DNA from: Coemansia sp. RSA 1804
Lineage: Eukaryota > Kickxellomycota > Kickxellomycetes > Kickxellales > Kickxellaceae
Reading direction: 5' to 3'
Assembly: GCA_027578815.1 (NCBI GenBank)
Contig: JANBTH010000269.1
Span: forward strand, 1 to 22,732
DNA length: 22,732 nt
The notes beneath the pieces were generated by a model that saw only the letters and a list, made by a program, of their open reading frames with translations, had not been told where the DNA came from and made no database searches. A program made the translations under genes and the position numbers. The first letter of the stretch is position 1. Every line of letters starts with the position of its first letter. Positions 8,910 to 18,479 of this stretch are shown one piece after another.

Positions 8910-9518
8910 ATGACTGTTCAGACAGGCCGCGAAAACGCCGCCAATGCGGGAGACAGAGCTCCTGGTGAAGCTGGTTCCACTCCCGGCTTAGATAACACAT
9001 CGCCAGCCATCCCCGCCAAGAAATCCTCCAAAAGCGCGCGTTTCCCGGGTGTTGGCCGCGCATTATCAGATGCCCCCACCGGGTCTCACAAGCACAACAG
9101 CGACGGTGGTGATGAGGAAGAGGATGAAGACGAAGACAAAGACGAAGACGAAGAGCTGTCTGATGATGCAAATGACAATGGCGCGGCTGGCAAAGGTCAA
9201 GATGATGCGGACGGAGCGTCAGATTTCGACGAAGATGAATACGAGGAGGCATACCTGTCTGAGGATGATGGCGACCTTGACGACGAAGAGTATTCCAGCA
9301 GCGAGGATGAGGATACTGCGCGTGGCGGGTCGTCAGTGTACAACCTGCGTTCCCCCGCTTTGAAGCGCAAGATGGGTTCAGGCAGCGCTGATGCAAGCGA
9401 TGATGAAGGTGCTGGCCCATCGCTCAGAACCCGCCAGAAAACAAATGTCACCTACGACGAGTTTTCCGACGAAAACGACGACGGCAATGACAGCGACAGC
9501 GACAGCAAGGCTGTCTAA
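8910..9518 (+). CDS. Highly acidic, low-complexity protein, probably nuclear; family unknown
   Basis: The 202-residue product starts at the first ATG of its frame (8910). Residues about 1-55 contain a basic patch, AKKSSKSARFPGVGRA. Roughly 60-140 is an almost continuous run of aspartate and glutamate with repeated serine-acidic sites of the casein kinase 2 type. Two basic islands interrupt the acid: SVYNLRSPALKRKM and LRTRQKTNVTYDEF. The tail is again acidic. Acidic tracts with short basic islands are common in histone chaperones and nucleolar proteins, and the RTRQK patch faintly recalls the GRRTRG core of the Chz1 motif, but the match is too weak to name it. Codon positions stay coherent through the repeats, so I believe the gene is real. 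It ends 152 bases from the converging elongase gene. Confidence 0.72.
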   Translation: MTVQTGRENAANAGDRAPGEAGSTPGLDNTSPAIPAKKSSKSARFPGVGRALSDAPTGSHKHNSDGGDEEEDEDEDKDEDEELSDDANDNGAAGKGQDDADGASDFDEDEYEEAYLSEDDGDLDDEEYSSSEDEDTARGGSSVYNLRSPALKRKMGSGSADASDDEGAGPSLRTRQKTNVTYDEFSDENDDGNDSDSDSKAV

Positions 9519-9670
9519 CGCCTAGAATAATGAATGGCCTCCCATGGGCAATATCTCAGACAGAAGGATAGCTGCCATTTCTTTCCTTGCTTGTATGTTT
9601 CGTAAAGTCTATAGTTTTTCCAGTTGTCTAAAGAATCTGTTTAAAATCACAATTATTCGTTGGCCACTTT

Positions 9671-10549
9671 TTACGCGTTCTTCTTTTGCAACGTGCCACG
9701 GGTTTCCTTGGCGCCATATGTCTTGCGTGCAAACGAGGTGAATAGTCTGATTAGCTCGACAATGTATGCCATAAATACACATGTGAACAATGTCTGTGCT
9801 GTATTCTGGCATCTGAACAGCGCTAGATAACACGCTCCGCCCGATAATGCAATGTAGAACTGCGAAATCTGCATACGGGTCAACATCTGCTTTCCTGGCG
9901 GCTTGAATCCTAGCGCTGTCAGCGTGTAGTAAGTGTACATTAGTGCGTGGATGATGCTGTTTTCAAAGACAAAGAACGACAGGTATGGCGACTGCGTGTA
10001 GTTACCGAGCCACATTATCAACACCGCTCCAGAGTGGTGAAATGTCTGCAGTCGCCCCGCCTCGCGTCCTTTTGCGAGAATAATAGCAGTGTCAATAAAC
10101 TCATAGTACTTTGACAGATAGAACAGGAAGCCGTGCTCAAGAAGCCTGTCGCTCCACAGCACCGAGTTGCCATCACACAGTCCGTTCGTCAGCCCTTGGC
10201 CTTTAACGGCACGAAATACGTGGGGGAAATAGTCTGCAAATGTCCATAGGGAGTACACTGCTAAAACAACGTTATGCGCAATTATAAACGGCTTAAGGTT
10301 GACACCAGTATTTGTGCTTTGTACGGCCCGAGTGCCTGTTGCTGCGGCCTGCAACCTTCGCTGCTTATTCACTCTTTCCCAGATTGTGACCATGGAAAGA
10401 TAGAATGCCACCCCTATCAATGGAACATAGGGTGTCATCATTATGTGGTACAAGGATCCTAAGCGGATGCTTTCCACAGGTACTGCTGCTGGATCATCCA
10501 AAAGTGTGGACCTGGTTAACACCTTTACAATACTCTGGCATGCACTCAT
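9671..10549 (-). CDS. ELO-family very long chain fatty acid elongase (3-ketoacyl-CoA synthase), QxxHH type
   Basis: The 292-residue multi-pass membrane protein carries the ELO motifs in order: KYYEFIDT at 147-154, the histidine box as QTFHH at 168-172, ENSIIHALMYTYY at 196-208 and TRMQISQF at 224-231. ELO proteins condense malonyl-CoA with an acyl-CoA at the ER. The first histidine of the usual HxxHH box is glutamine here, as in some C18 delta-9 PUFA elongases such as Isochrysis IgASE1. The last four residues, KKNA, fit the KKxx ER-retrieval signal. Hydrophobic spans are visible near 42-56, 88-104, 174-183, 230-246 and 252-268. An in-frame stop shortly upstream supports the ATG at 10549. Substrate cannot be read from sequence alone. 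Single exon. Confidence 0.93.
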   Translation of the reverse strand: MSACQSIVKVLTRSTLLDDPAAVPVESIRLGSLYHIMMTPYVPLIGVAFYLSMVTIWERVNKQRRLQAAATGTRAVQSTNTGVNLKPFIIAHNVVLAVYSLWTFADYFPHVFRAVKGQGLTNGLCDGNSVLWSDRLLEHGFLFYLSKYYEFIDTAIILAKGREAGRLQTFHHSGAVLIMWLGNYTQSPYLSFFVFENSIIHALMYTYYTLTALGFKPPGKQMLTRMQISQFYIALSGGACYLALFRCQNTAQTLFTCVFMAYIVELIRLFTSFARKTYGAKETRGTLQKKNA

Positions 10550-11376
10550 TATCTGGCAAGTCTGCGTTTATAGATATGGAACCTCGTGATAGCTGTTGTA
10601 AGAAGGATCGTTAAGCGTAAAAGAATCGTTTTACATGTACTAGTTTGCTAAACCAGAGAAAACCAGCTTGGTCATCAAGCGTGCTGGGCGTTAGACACTA
10701 GACACTATGTTCAAGGTTATTATACATAAAATATTTAATGTTTAGCGATGGAGACAGCAAAAGACAGTCAGAAGAAGGTGTTGCAACATCCGGACGATGC
10801 TTGGATCAGCCAAAGTTCCAGCTGTACATTGATATTCACCTTATTATAGAGAAAGCAAGGAGCTAGTGACTAGAAGAAAAAGAGAAGTAAATGATAACCT
10901 CTGGAAACAAAACAACATAGACATGAAGGAGAAGAGTATGTGGAATGCTTTTCGCATAGCTGGATACACAAACCAAACAGCTCAAGCCAACCTGGCTACT
11001 TACTGCTCTTGACTGCACATTCACAGCACCCGTTAGCCTCTCTTGCTGCCATTGTCCAATGTACGCAAGGATTGCTGTGAACCAATTCGTGTAAAACAGC
11101 CACAAAACCCTCAATGTTACTTGCACAAAGCCACATTTCCCCTAAAATCCAACAAGAGAAAAAATTATCCAGATATGATTTGCTCTGGTAGTATACCTTG
11201 TTGAGCAGAAAAGAAACTCTCCACAAAAACCGTTAAGATGAAATTGAAAAGAACAAAAACTAAACTAAACAAAAACTGCGCATGGTCCGTCCAGGCTGGC
11301 AAACAAATTGGTAGTCCTATGTGATCCAAAACTGCTTGTAAACAAGCTAGATGGTCGTCCAAAAAGAAGGTTGTCA
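10550..11376. other. Spacer between the elongase and deacetylase genes (minus-strand tandem)
   Basis: These 827 bases hold the elongase promoter and the 3' flank of the deacetylase. The left half (10550-10860) shows nothing definite. The right half, read on the minus strand, contains splice-like signals: AAG/GTATAC at 11197/11196, TTTTAG ending at 11142, AGCA/GTAAGT at 11004/11003 and TTTCCAG ending at 10901. Joining these blocks gives one continuous frame from an ATG at 11377 to a stop at 10863. It could be a spliced 3' UTR, a tiny gene or chance, so I do not call a gene. Confidence 0.4.
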
Positions 11377-13941
11377 TCAAGCATCCCTTATTTCGCCATC
11401 CTCGTCCTCATCATCTTTCTCAGTCGTCCCGCCTTCTTCTTTCCCATTTGCATGTGCTTCCTGGATGATCTTGTTCACCGGTGCGGACCCATCTGCTGGG
11501 AAAGATGATGTGGATTTTTCCGGTTTGGATACTGTTTCCGCAGAAGGCTGGCTTGGGACTTTTGCATTGACGAGTGACTGCTCTGATTCCGAATCTTTTG
11601 GCAAACTAGCGTCTTTTTCATTGGCAACATTGGGTGCCGAATTGTTATTATCCTCGGTAGTTGGTTCTAAAGCAGAGTCATCGCTTTGCTTGGACGTATC
11701 AACAGGCTCAAGGTTCTCGCTTATCTGCGTGCCGTGATCATTCGCATTTATAGAGATCTGCCCAGCTTTCTCCAAAGGCTTTCCCCCGTCAGTGCTGGTA
11801 GTTGGGATGGCCTCAGAAACAGTAGTGGAGGCATCTGGGGTTGATTCCAAAGCTGCATCGCTCGCAATGGCCACCACCGTATCAGCAGCATCAGCACTGA
11901 CAGGGACACTATCTGGGTCTTCAGCCTTTGCATCCGAATCAAGATCGACTGTATCGCTGGGTTGCTTCACATCAGTACTAGCTTCATTGTCTCCAACCGG
12001 CTTGACTGTTTTGTCCTCGGAGCCCAATTCCAAGTTTTCTTTAGATTCGGTAGCAGCGTCAGTACTCAAATAAGGCATTTCCGAATTATCTGTTGCCTGG
12101 TTGCCGTTGCTGGCAGCCACGCGCTTCTCATCCGCCGAAGAATCAATAGGTTCTACAGATGTATTTGCAGTTTCTGAGTTTATGGCCGTTTCCTGTTGCA
12201 TATCCTCAGCAACAAGTGCCGCAGAGCTGGCCTCGTTGTTTTCATGCTTAGAGACCACTGCGTCAGTGTGCGCTTCCTCATCCACATCCATCGACTGAAC
12301 ATCTTCCTTTTCTTTTGATGGAATTGGATTATCCGACCCAGAGGCTTCATGTGAGCTTTGCACGGCTGCTTCTGCCAAACTATCGTCTGCCATCTGCTCA
12401 TCGCCATCACCGTCTTCCATCATAACATCCTCGTCAACTCTGGTATCTTCAACCACATCGTTGGTCTCCTCGTTAACGACCTTTGTTCCGTCCTTTCCGG
12501 TCTCTTTCAGTCCCATCGAGTCAGCCTCGTACATTTCGGCTTCTGGAACGACGTGTTGATCGCGAGTAGACTCTGACATACGCTCATCGGGATCAAGTGC
12601 GTCTTCGTCGGCCAAATCGTGATCAGCGTCTCTTGGCACATCCTGCATCTGGACACTCGGCGCAAAGCGGGTGCGATCAAGGTTCTGCAAAACCTGAGTC
12701 CTAATCCTTTCCAAGTATTCAGGACTGTTGCTATTTCCTACATTGTAGGCTGGGACATCCAGAATATACTCTGGCGCATAGTAATCCATATAATCGTTCA
12801 TTGGCAGTCTCCGATCCATTTCACAGCCAACAAGAATGCCTGTCTCATAGGCCCATACACGGCTCACATTGCGGATTGTGTAGCCACCACCACCAAGAAC
12901 CAGCGTAGGCAGATTGAATCCCTTGACAAAGCGCACGCATTCGGCATGGCCATCCATACTAAGGTTGAATGCACCAATCTTGTCCCCGGCCAAGGAATCT
13001 GTGCCGCACTGTAACACAACCGCGTTGGGCTGGTACCATTCCATTATTTTCTGCACTACCGGCTTGAAGATAGATTCGTAGCTCAGATCATCCATTCCGT
13101 CACGCAAAGGAAAGTTGACAGCATAATACTTCCCCTTTGCTTCGCCTATGTCGCGCAGATCGCCAGTTCCAGGGAAAAACTCTCCGTATTTGTGGAACGA
13201 GCAGGTCATGACACGATCAGTGGTGTAAAATGCCTCCTCAACTCCGTCGCCGTGATGGACATCGATATCAATATACAGCACGCGCTGGTGATGCCGCAAA
13301 AGTTCCAGAATGGCAAGCACAATGTCATTGATGTAGCAAAACCCTGACGCTTCGCACTTTTTTGCGTGATGAAGACCGCCAGACCAATTAATGCAAATGT
13401 CCGATAGGCCGCGGTTAAGACGAGCAGCGCCCTCCATAGAGCTCCCTGCAGAGAGCGAAAATAAGTCAAACATGCCATCAAAGACAGGGCAGTCGTCCTC
13501 AAAGTTGTACTTGCCCAGCTCACGCTGAAACTGGCTGGCATTTTCAGGGGTTACGCGATGGAGAAAGTCCACATAATCGTCAGAGTGGAACTGGGTCATT
13601 TCTTGGCATGTTGCCGGAGCCGCGCGATATATAGACATTTTCTTATAAAGCTCGTAGCTCATCACCAGATTATGCGTCATGCGGATGCGATGCGGTTTCA
13701 TTGGGTGGCCTGGCCCATAGTGGAAGTTTCCCACATCAGCTACAAGGATCAAGCAAGAAAAAATAAATGGAAAGAAAACAAAGTAGTAAACAGTAAACAG
13801 TCAGTAAATGCGTTTTGGGCAGTTGTCCATTTACAATGCCATACAAGTCTTTTCAATAGGCGATGGCTATCTCCGCCAAAAACAGCCTCATTTACACGTA
13901 CGGTCATAAAAGTATGCAACATTTCTTTTTGAAGAAGCCAT
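11377..13941 (-). CDS. RPD3: Class I histone deacetylase, RPD3 type, with long acidic C-terminal tail (two exons)
   Basis: I model two exons, 13941-13902 and 13739-11377, giving 800 residues. Exon 1 encodes MASSKRNVAYFYD plus one base; the split codon gives proline, producing YFYDPDVGNFHYGPGHP, the usual start of class I deacetylases. The catalytic domain runs to about residue 385. Visible site residues are the HH pair at 137-138, zinc ligands D173 and H175 (DIDVHHGDG) and D266 (SLAGD), and Tyr300 in GGGGYTIRN. The enzyme removes acetyl groups from histone lysines in Sin3/Rpd3-type nuclear complexes. Residues about 386-800 are acidic and Ser/Thr-rich, ending in DEDEDGEIRDA; yeast Rpd3 is only 433 residues. 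Without exon 1 the reading frame would lack the first beta strand. RPD3 versus a paralogue such as HOS-type is inferred from DVGNFHYGPGHPMKP and CGTDSLAGD. Confidence 0.95.
13740..13901 (-). other. Intron 1 of the histone deacetylase gene (162 bases)
   Basis: On the minus strand it begins GTACGT after GACC and ends CCTTGTAG before CTGATGTGG. It contains a good branch site, TACTGAC, and a long T/C tract before the acceptor. Removing it joins the family-conserved YFYD and DVGN halves in frame. Confidence 0.88.
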
Positions 13942-14492
13942 TCCTGCTTCAAGCAAAAAATAATGCTAGTGGCAACGGTGGTAGCGGGAATTGAGTTAGC
14001 ACTCACAACCAGTGCCAATTGAGAAGCACTTGCGGGTCGCGCTGTAAACAAGCGAAAAAAAGAAACGAGAAAAACAACAATAAAGAATATTAGAATGAAA
14101 ATATATCTCAAATAAAGCAAGAAAAAAAGAAGGGGAAAGAAAATAAAATGCCTAACAAAAGATCTGATTTTGGGCGCGTTTTGATTGGAAGAATGGAATA
14201 TTTCGGCTTGTGACAAGGAAAAAAATGCAGGCTGTCCAAGCGCAACCGCAAAAAAGGTTTTCTTGCTGCGCAATGCGGCTGTTGTTTCAAGCGTGAGGTC
14301 ATCAAAGCCAAGTCGCCGAAAAGGCAAAGAGAAGAGCTCGTCTATAGCCCCTTTTTTGTCTTTCTGGCTGAAAAGTAATTTAGAATTTGCTTATTTCCTT
14401 TTATACTCGTCTTTTCTCCTGCTTAGCTTTTTAATTCAGCACATCTTCTTTTTTGTACATTAACCATTTACTTTTATCTATACAGAAGACAA
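13942..14492. other. Divergent promoter region between the deacetylase and FAS1 genes
   Basis: These 551 bases sit between two start codons pointing away from each other. Each strand shows a T/C-rich tract leading to its own gene (about 14340-14490 for the plus gene; purine-rich on plus at 14050-14150, hence pyrimidine-rich on minus for the deacetylase). I see no clear TATA box, RNA gene or repeat. Confidence 0.5.
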
Positions 14493-17400
14493 ATGAAGCG
14501 ATCTGTGGCGATACAAGGGCGTTCCCTTTCTTCTAGATCAGCCCTACTGCTATTACTCGCTGCAGTACTTCTGCAGGTGCTATGCTGCTTGGCGTCTGCT
14601 GCTGAAGCTGCCTCCTTACGGGTTTCAGCATTAGGCTATGCGTCTGGTTTAACAGAGTCTGCAACAGAAGAACCTGGCTCCGGCTCTGAGGAAGGCAGAG
14701 GACCTGTTACTTTCATTGACTTGCTGTCTTCGGATGAACAATTCAGCGAGTATCTGCATATAGTTCAGCGACTGCGCATGGTGATACCTCTGAACCGCAT
14801 TAGAAATGCCACCATGTTAGTTCCCTCTAACGACGCTGTCAAAAGGTATCGAAAAGAGCACGAGCGTGACCCAGACGTTGCTAATAGTATCTATGGTGGG
14901 GTAACTGAGCAGCAAGGATGGTATCACTTGGTAGCGGACGGGATTATTGACAATGAGACACTCTTTAAAAAGACAATGCTGTGGGAGTCTTACGGCTATC
15001 CAAACAGTGACAAAGCAGCGCCTACCTTAGATAGCTCACGGCACGGTATGATGCTCAAGACTCGGGTTGGCAACAGCACAGAGCAGGTAACAGCCAATGG
15101 GGTTCCTGTGCTTACACATGGCTTTTCTTGTGAGGCAGGGAATGCATTTCTCATTGACGGCGTGCTGACTATTCCGCCAACGATCCTGGACATCTTGCAT
15201 GAAAAGTCTCCTGGCAGCACTTACGATTCGAGAGAGTATGGCTTTGTTGAGAAACTGCTGGATTCTGCTGGGTGGCATGATGTAATCGATGTGGCTAAAG
15301 GAGGCAGCGAGGCAGCGGGGATGCACACGCTGTGGGCATTCAGTAACAGTGCCTTCAGCGCTGGGTTTAGCTTTGCAGAGAGGGCGTATCTGCTGCATGG
15401 CCCGACGTTTGCTGCTGACGACCAGAGCCTGCTAGACGAAGCAATTAGCGACACGCAGACTGTGGCCGCACGCTACATATCTGCTGGGCCTGTGAGCATT
15501 GCGCGTCTGGGAGAAGGGGAACACAAAGGTTTGTATACAGTATTTTCTTACAATGTCCGCATCGCATTCTGTGCTTGGGCAAGTGCAAAAGGACTCCTCA
15601 TTCTAATGGAAATATGCACTGCTCTAATTGAATACAGTTCTCAAGCTGCTCTTGTTTTCACATCTTGTAGTTGCGGGATTCAGAAACCACGCAGACCGCG
15701 TTCTGGTTGTTGAAAGTGGTTCTGGAGAAAGCGGCGGCCTGGCCAGCACGATCGACGGACAGCGTATTGGCTATGCTGACACTGTTGCTGAGAATGGTAT
15801 GTATAAAGTCTGCTCTACCGATGACATTTATATTTCTGAAGGGCGACCAGAACGCATCGCTGGTACTGCTATATGCTCTAAATTTTTCCATCACACAAAG
15901 GAGGAAAAAAAAGAACCTCAGTCAAAACTTCCAGAAAAGAATGTGCTGAGAATGCCCAAAAAGGGGAGCGATTTGCATCACATCACATGAACACAAAGTT
16001 CTTTCGTGCGGGCGGAGGGTTCGTGCGCACGGCTACTTTCCAGTTTTTGTTATCGTGTTCGTCGTTCCGCCAGCTCTCCACTTTTTCTGTTTTCCGTTTA
16101 TTCCATCTACCCTTGTCTTGGCAGCTTTAACTTCTTTCTTCTCCTTCCACCTTTATCTGCGTATGACAAACTCCAAGACAACTTTTCCACTACTAATATA
16201 AAATATTGTGATGCGCGTTCTCTATTTCTTTTCTATTTGGTTGTTCTATGTCCTTGGGTCTCTTGCAGGCATCGTCCATGGTGTCGAGCAGGTCCACAAG
16301 CCAGAGGGCTTGGTCTTTACCCCAAAAAAGATGCTTGTCGGTCTCAATGCAACCATGTTTATTCGGCTTCTCAAGGACACTGGGCACAGCGAGTACATTG
16401 ACGGCAGCCGTCCGGCTAGCAAGCTAACCATTCTTGCGCCCACAAACCGTGCTATGGAGGACGCTTTTGGATACGACTTGGGTGACGGCGATGACGACGA
16501 TGACGAGTCTGCCAGAGCTCTTCTTGGGGCAGGAATCTCGAGGCTGTCTGCATATTTCGATGACCTGGATAGATCATCGCTCATCGATGCATTGCGCACG
16601 TTCCAGATAGCCACATCTCCACGCGAAAGACAGCGCGATTGGGCTCGTTACCATATCATTGATGGTCAGTACCAGGTTGACGATCTTGCAAAGGACCCGC
16701 TGTTGCGAACAATGCTTGCTCCAGAGTCTACCGGTGGCAAGCCCCAGGCGGTCAAAGCGCATGTTGACCAGGCACATGGGGCGCTCTCCAAGCATATATC
16801 GTTCAACAGTGCTGACAACATCCTCCCAGAGCCTGTCACTGTTGACAACACAACCATCTATCTTTTATCCTCACCGATGCCCACACCACCAAGCCTGGTC
16901 AATGCGCTGATCTCTAACCTTGACCTATCGCTGTTTGTTGCGGCCATGGGTGCCTCGAACATTGTTGAACAGGTGCAGCAGGAAGCTGGGGTGACTGTCT
17001 TGGCTCCAGTTGCCGATTCGTTCACGTCGCTTGGCCTTGTATGGTCGTACCTAAGTCTTTCTGGAGATGCTGCTGCAAGGGGCGATCTTGGCCGTCTGAT
17101 TAAGGCGCACATTCTGGAACGGCCCGTTTACAGCGATGAGATTCCATTGCACACGGACGACTCTGCAGATACTCTGGTTGTCGAGACGCTCAACGGAAAT
17201 AAGGTTGGGCTTTACCGCACACGAGGCGGAATATATGCTGTTGTCGAGCAGGACGAGCTTCCTGGGCCAGAAGACGAGAGCGGGCTTCGAGGACATAGCA
17301 AACCCTCACAGATGGTATCATCTTCGGGCTCGAACAATCTAAAGATCTCAGAGCCAGACATTCTTCTACGCACTGGTGTTGCGCATATTCTCGAGGATGG

Positions 17401-18292
17401 TATTATTCTTCCATCAAATGTGGAGATTACCCCCTCCAAGCTCTTGCAGGGCATGAAAGCGCACATATTCGAGGATCTTCTCGAGCGTCTCAATCTCACA
17501 TATGTTCTTAAAGATCCACGCGCAGACAAGGACATCAGCAAACAATATGGTAAAAGTACATCGAGAAGGAGGCGGCAGAGTGTCTCGACAAGAACAAATA
17601 TTGTACGCAGTGGCAGCTCTAGGGGGAATAGCGCAGACGAAGGAGGGGAGGATCCTGTAGAGCGTGCTGTTGGCTACTCCCTGCTTGTGGCGTCCGACAA
17701 GGCGTGGAGAGAGAATGCGGCGTACCGGGAGCTTGTTCGTAGGGATCATGACGAAGCACGCATATTTGACGAGGATGACGATGGTAGCAATCCTTGGCGC
17801 AACTCAACAACAACAGACATCATGCGGTATCTTGACATGCTAGTCCGCCTGCACATTATTCCCATTTTTGATGATAGTCCGCAGCTTGCTGAAGCTGGAC
17901 GCCAGCTGCCAGCTAAACGGCTGCGCCTTGTTGACTACAAGACGTATCCGACGCTTTTGGAGAATGTGAATCTAAAAGCACACGAGTTTGCCAGCAATCG
18001 GTTTTCGGTCCAGCTCGACGATATGCCGTTCTACCAGTCGCCAGGCAGAACTCCGTTTATCTCCTATGCGATGGTTATACGATCCGGAATTGCACGCACA
18101 GGCGCTGTGTTTGAGCTAGATGCTGCGCTACGGCTTCCTCCTGACAACAACAAAGGTCCAGGTGGGTGGAAGCAGTTCGCATGGAGCGCGGCTGTATGGC
18201 TAACAGGCATCGGCATGGGCTCTGGTCTTCTTGGCGTGTCTGGGTACTGGGTGCGTCAGTGGTGGACAAGGTCGGACTACGAGTCCTTGTAG
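14493..18292 (+). CDS. Multi-FAS1 (fasciclin) domain type I membrane protein, Fsc1/YLR001C-like (three exons)
   Basis: I model exons 14493-15528, 15671-15796 and 16269-18292, giving 1061 residues. A hydrophobic signal peptide (residues about 16-38, LLLLLAAVLLQVLCCLASA) is followed by about five FAS1 units: near 72-232, 247-400, 404-590, 592-790 and 795-1010. Typical FAS1 pieces are FIDLLSSDEQFSEYL, ATMLVPSNDAV, NGIVHGVEQV, LTILAPTNRAM and VTVLAPVADSF. A transmembrane segment near 1024-1048 (VWLTGIGMGSGLLGVSGYWV) is followed by a short tail ending WWTRSDYESL. Several NxS/T glycosylation sites lie in the lumenal part. S. pombe Fsc1 has this plan and acts at the vacuole membrane in autophagosome-vacuole fusion; a similar role here is inferred. 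Exon joins are in frame and complete FAS1 domain 2. A basic, serine-rich insert (about 820-850) interrupts the fifth unit. Confidence 0.88.
15529..15670 (+). other. Intron 1 of the FAS1 gene (142 bases)
   Basis: Donor AAAG/GTTTGT, acceptor CATCTTGTAG/TTGC, with a CTCTAAT branch-like site about 45 bases before the acceptor. The split codon G/TT gives valine, and the frame continues as VAGFRNHADRVLVVESG, which is the expected FAS1 strand. Confidence 0.85.
15797..16268 (+). other. Intron 2 of the FAS1 gene (472 bases, unusually long here)
   Basis: Donor AATG/GTATGT, acceptor TCTCTTGCAG/GC. A textbook branch site, TACTAATA, lies at 16190-16197 and the first AG after it is the acceptor used. The join reads AVEN-type ENGIVHGVEQ, the conserved NG(I/V)VH motif of FAS1 domains. 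The intron is about three times longer than the others in the window. Confidence 0.85.
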
Positions 18293-18435
18293 ATATACAA
18301 TTCTGAATCACCATAAATGCACTTGCACCCATTGCGTACTCTATTCAATCAAAATGGTATTCTTGTTACATGTTCTAGAAATCTGTGTTGGAATAATGGA
18401 AATGGGGGCAAATATGGAATTAAACTGCACATATT

Positions 18436-18441
18436 AATAAA
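18436..18441 (+). terminator. Possible polyadenylation signal of the FAS1 gene (AATAAA)
   Basis: A consensus hexamer lies 144 bases after the FAS1 stop codon, in an AT-rich stretch just before the converging protease gene. Confidence 0.4.
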
Positions 18442-18479
18442 ATGGAGAATGTTTGAAAGAATAGCTTGCTTCGCAGAAA

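Noticed and set aside
8910..9518. Naming the acidic protein as Chz1 histone chaperone
   Set aside because: Only a short RTR-type patch resembles the motif; length and flanking sequence do not match well enough.
10863..11126. 87-codon minus-strand frame with a hydrophobic start (MQVTLRVLWLFYTNWF)
   Set aside because: No family is recognisable, and it overlaps the exon-like block in a different frame; the spliced reading is at least equally plausible, so neither is called as a gene.
13749..14327. 192-codon minus-strand frame upstream of the deacetylase
   Set aside because: It reads exon 1 and the intron of the deacetylase in the wrong frame and is phenylalanine/leucine-rich because of T/C tracts.
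16211..18292. Treating the FAS1 locus as two independent genes
   Set aside because: The exon 2 to exon 3 join restores the conserved NG(I/V)VH strand in frame and has a TACTAATA branch site, so one gene is the better main model; the second start is kept only as a possible isoform.
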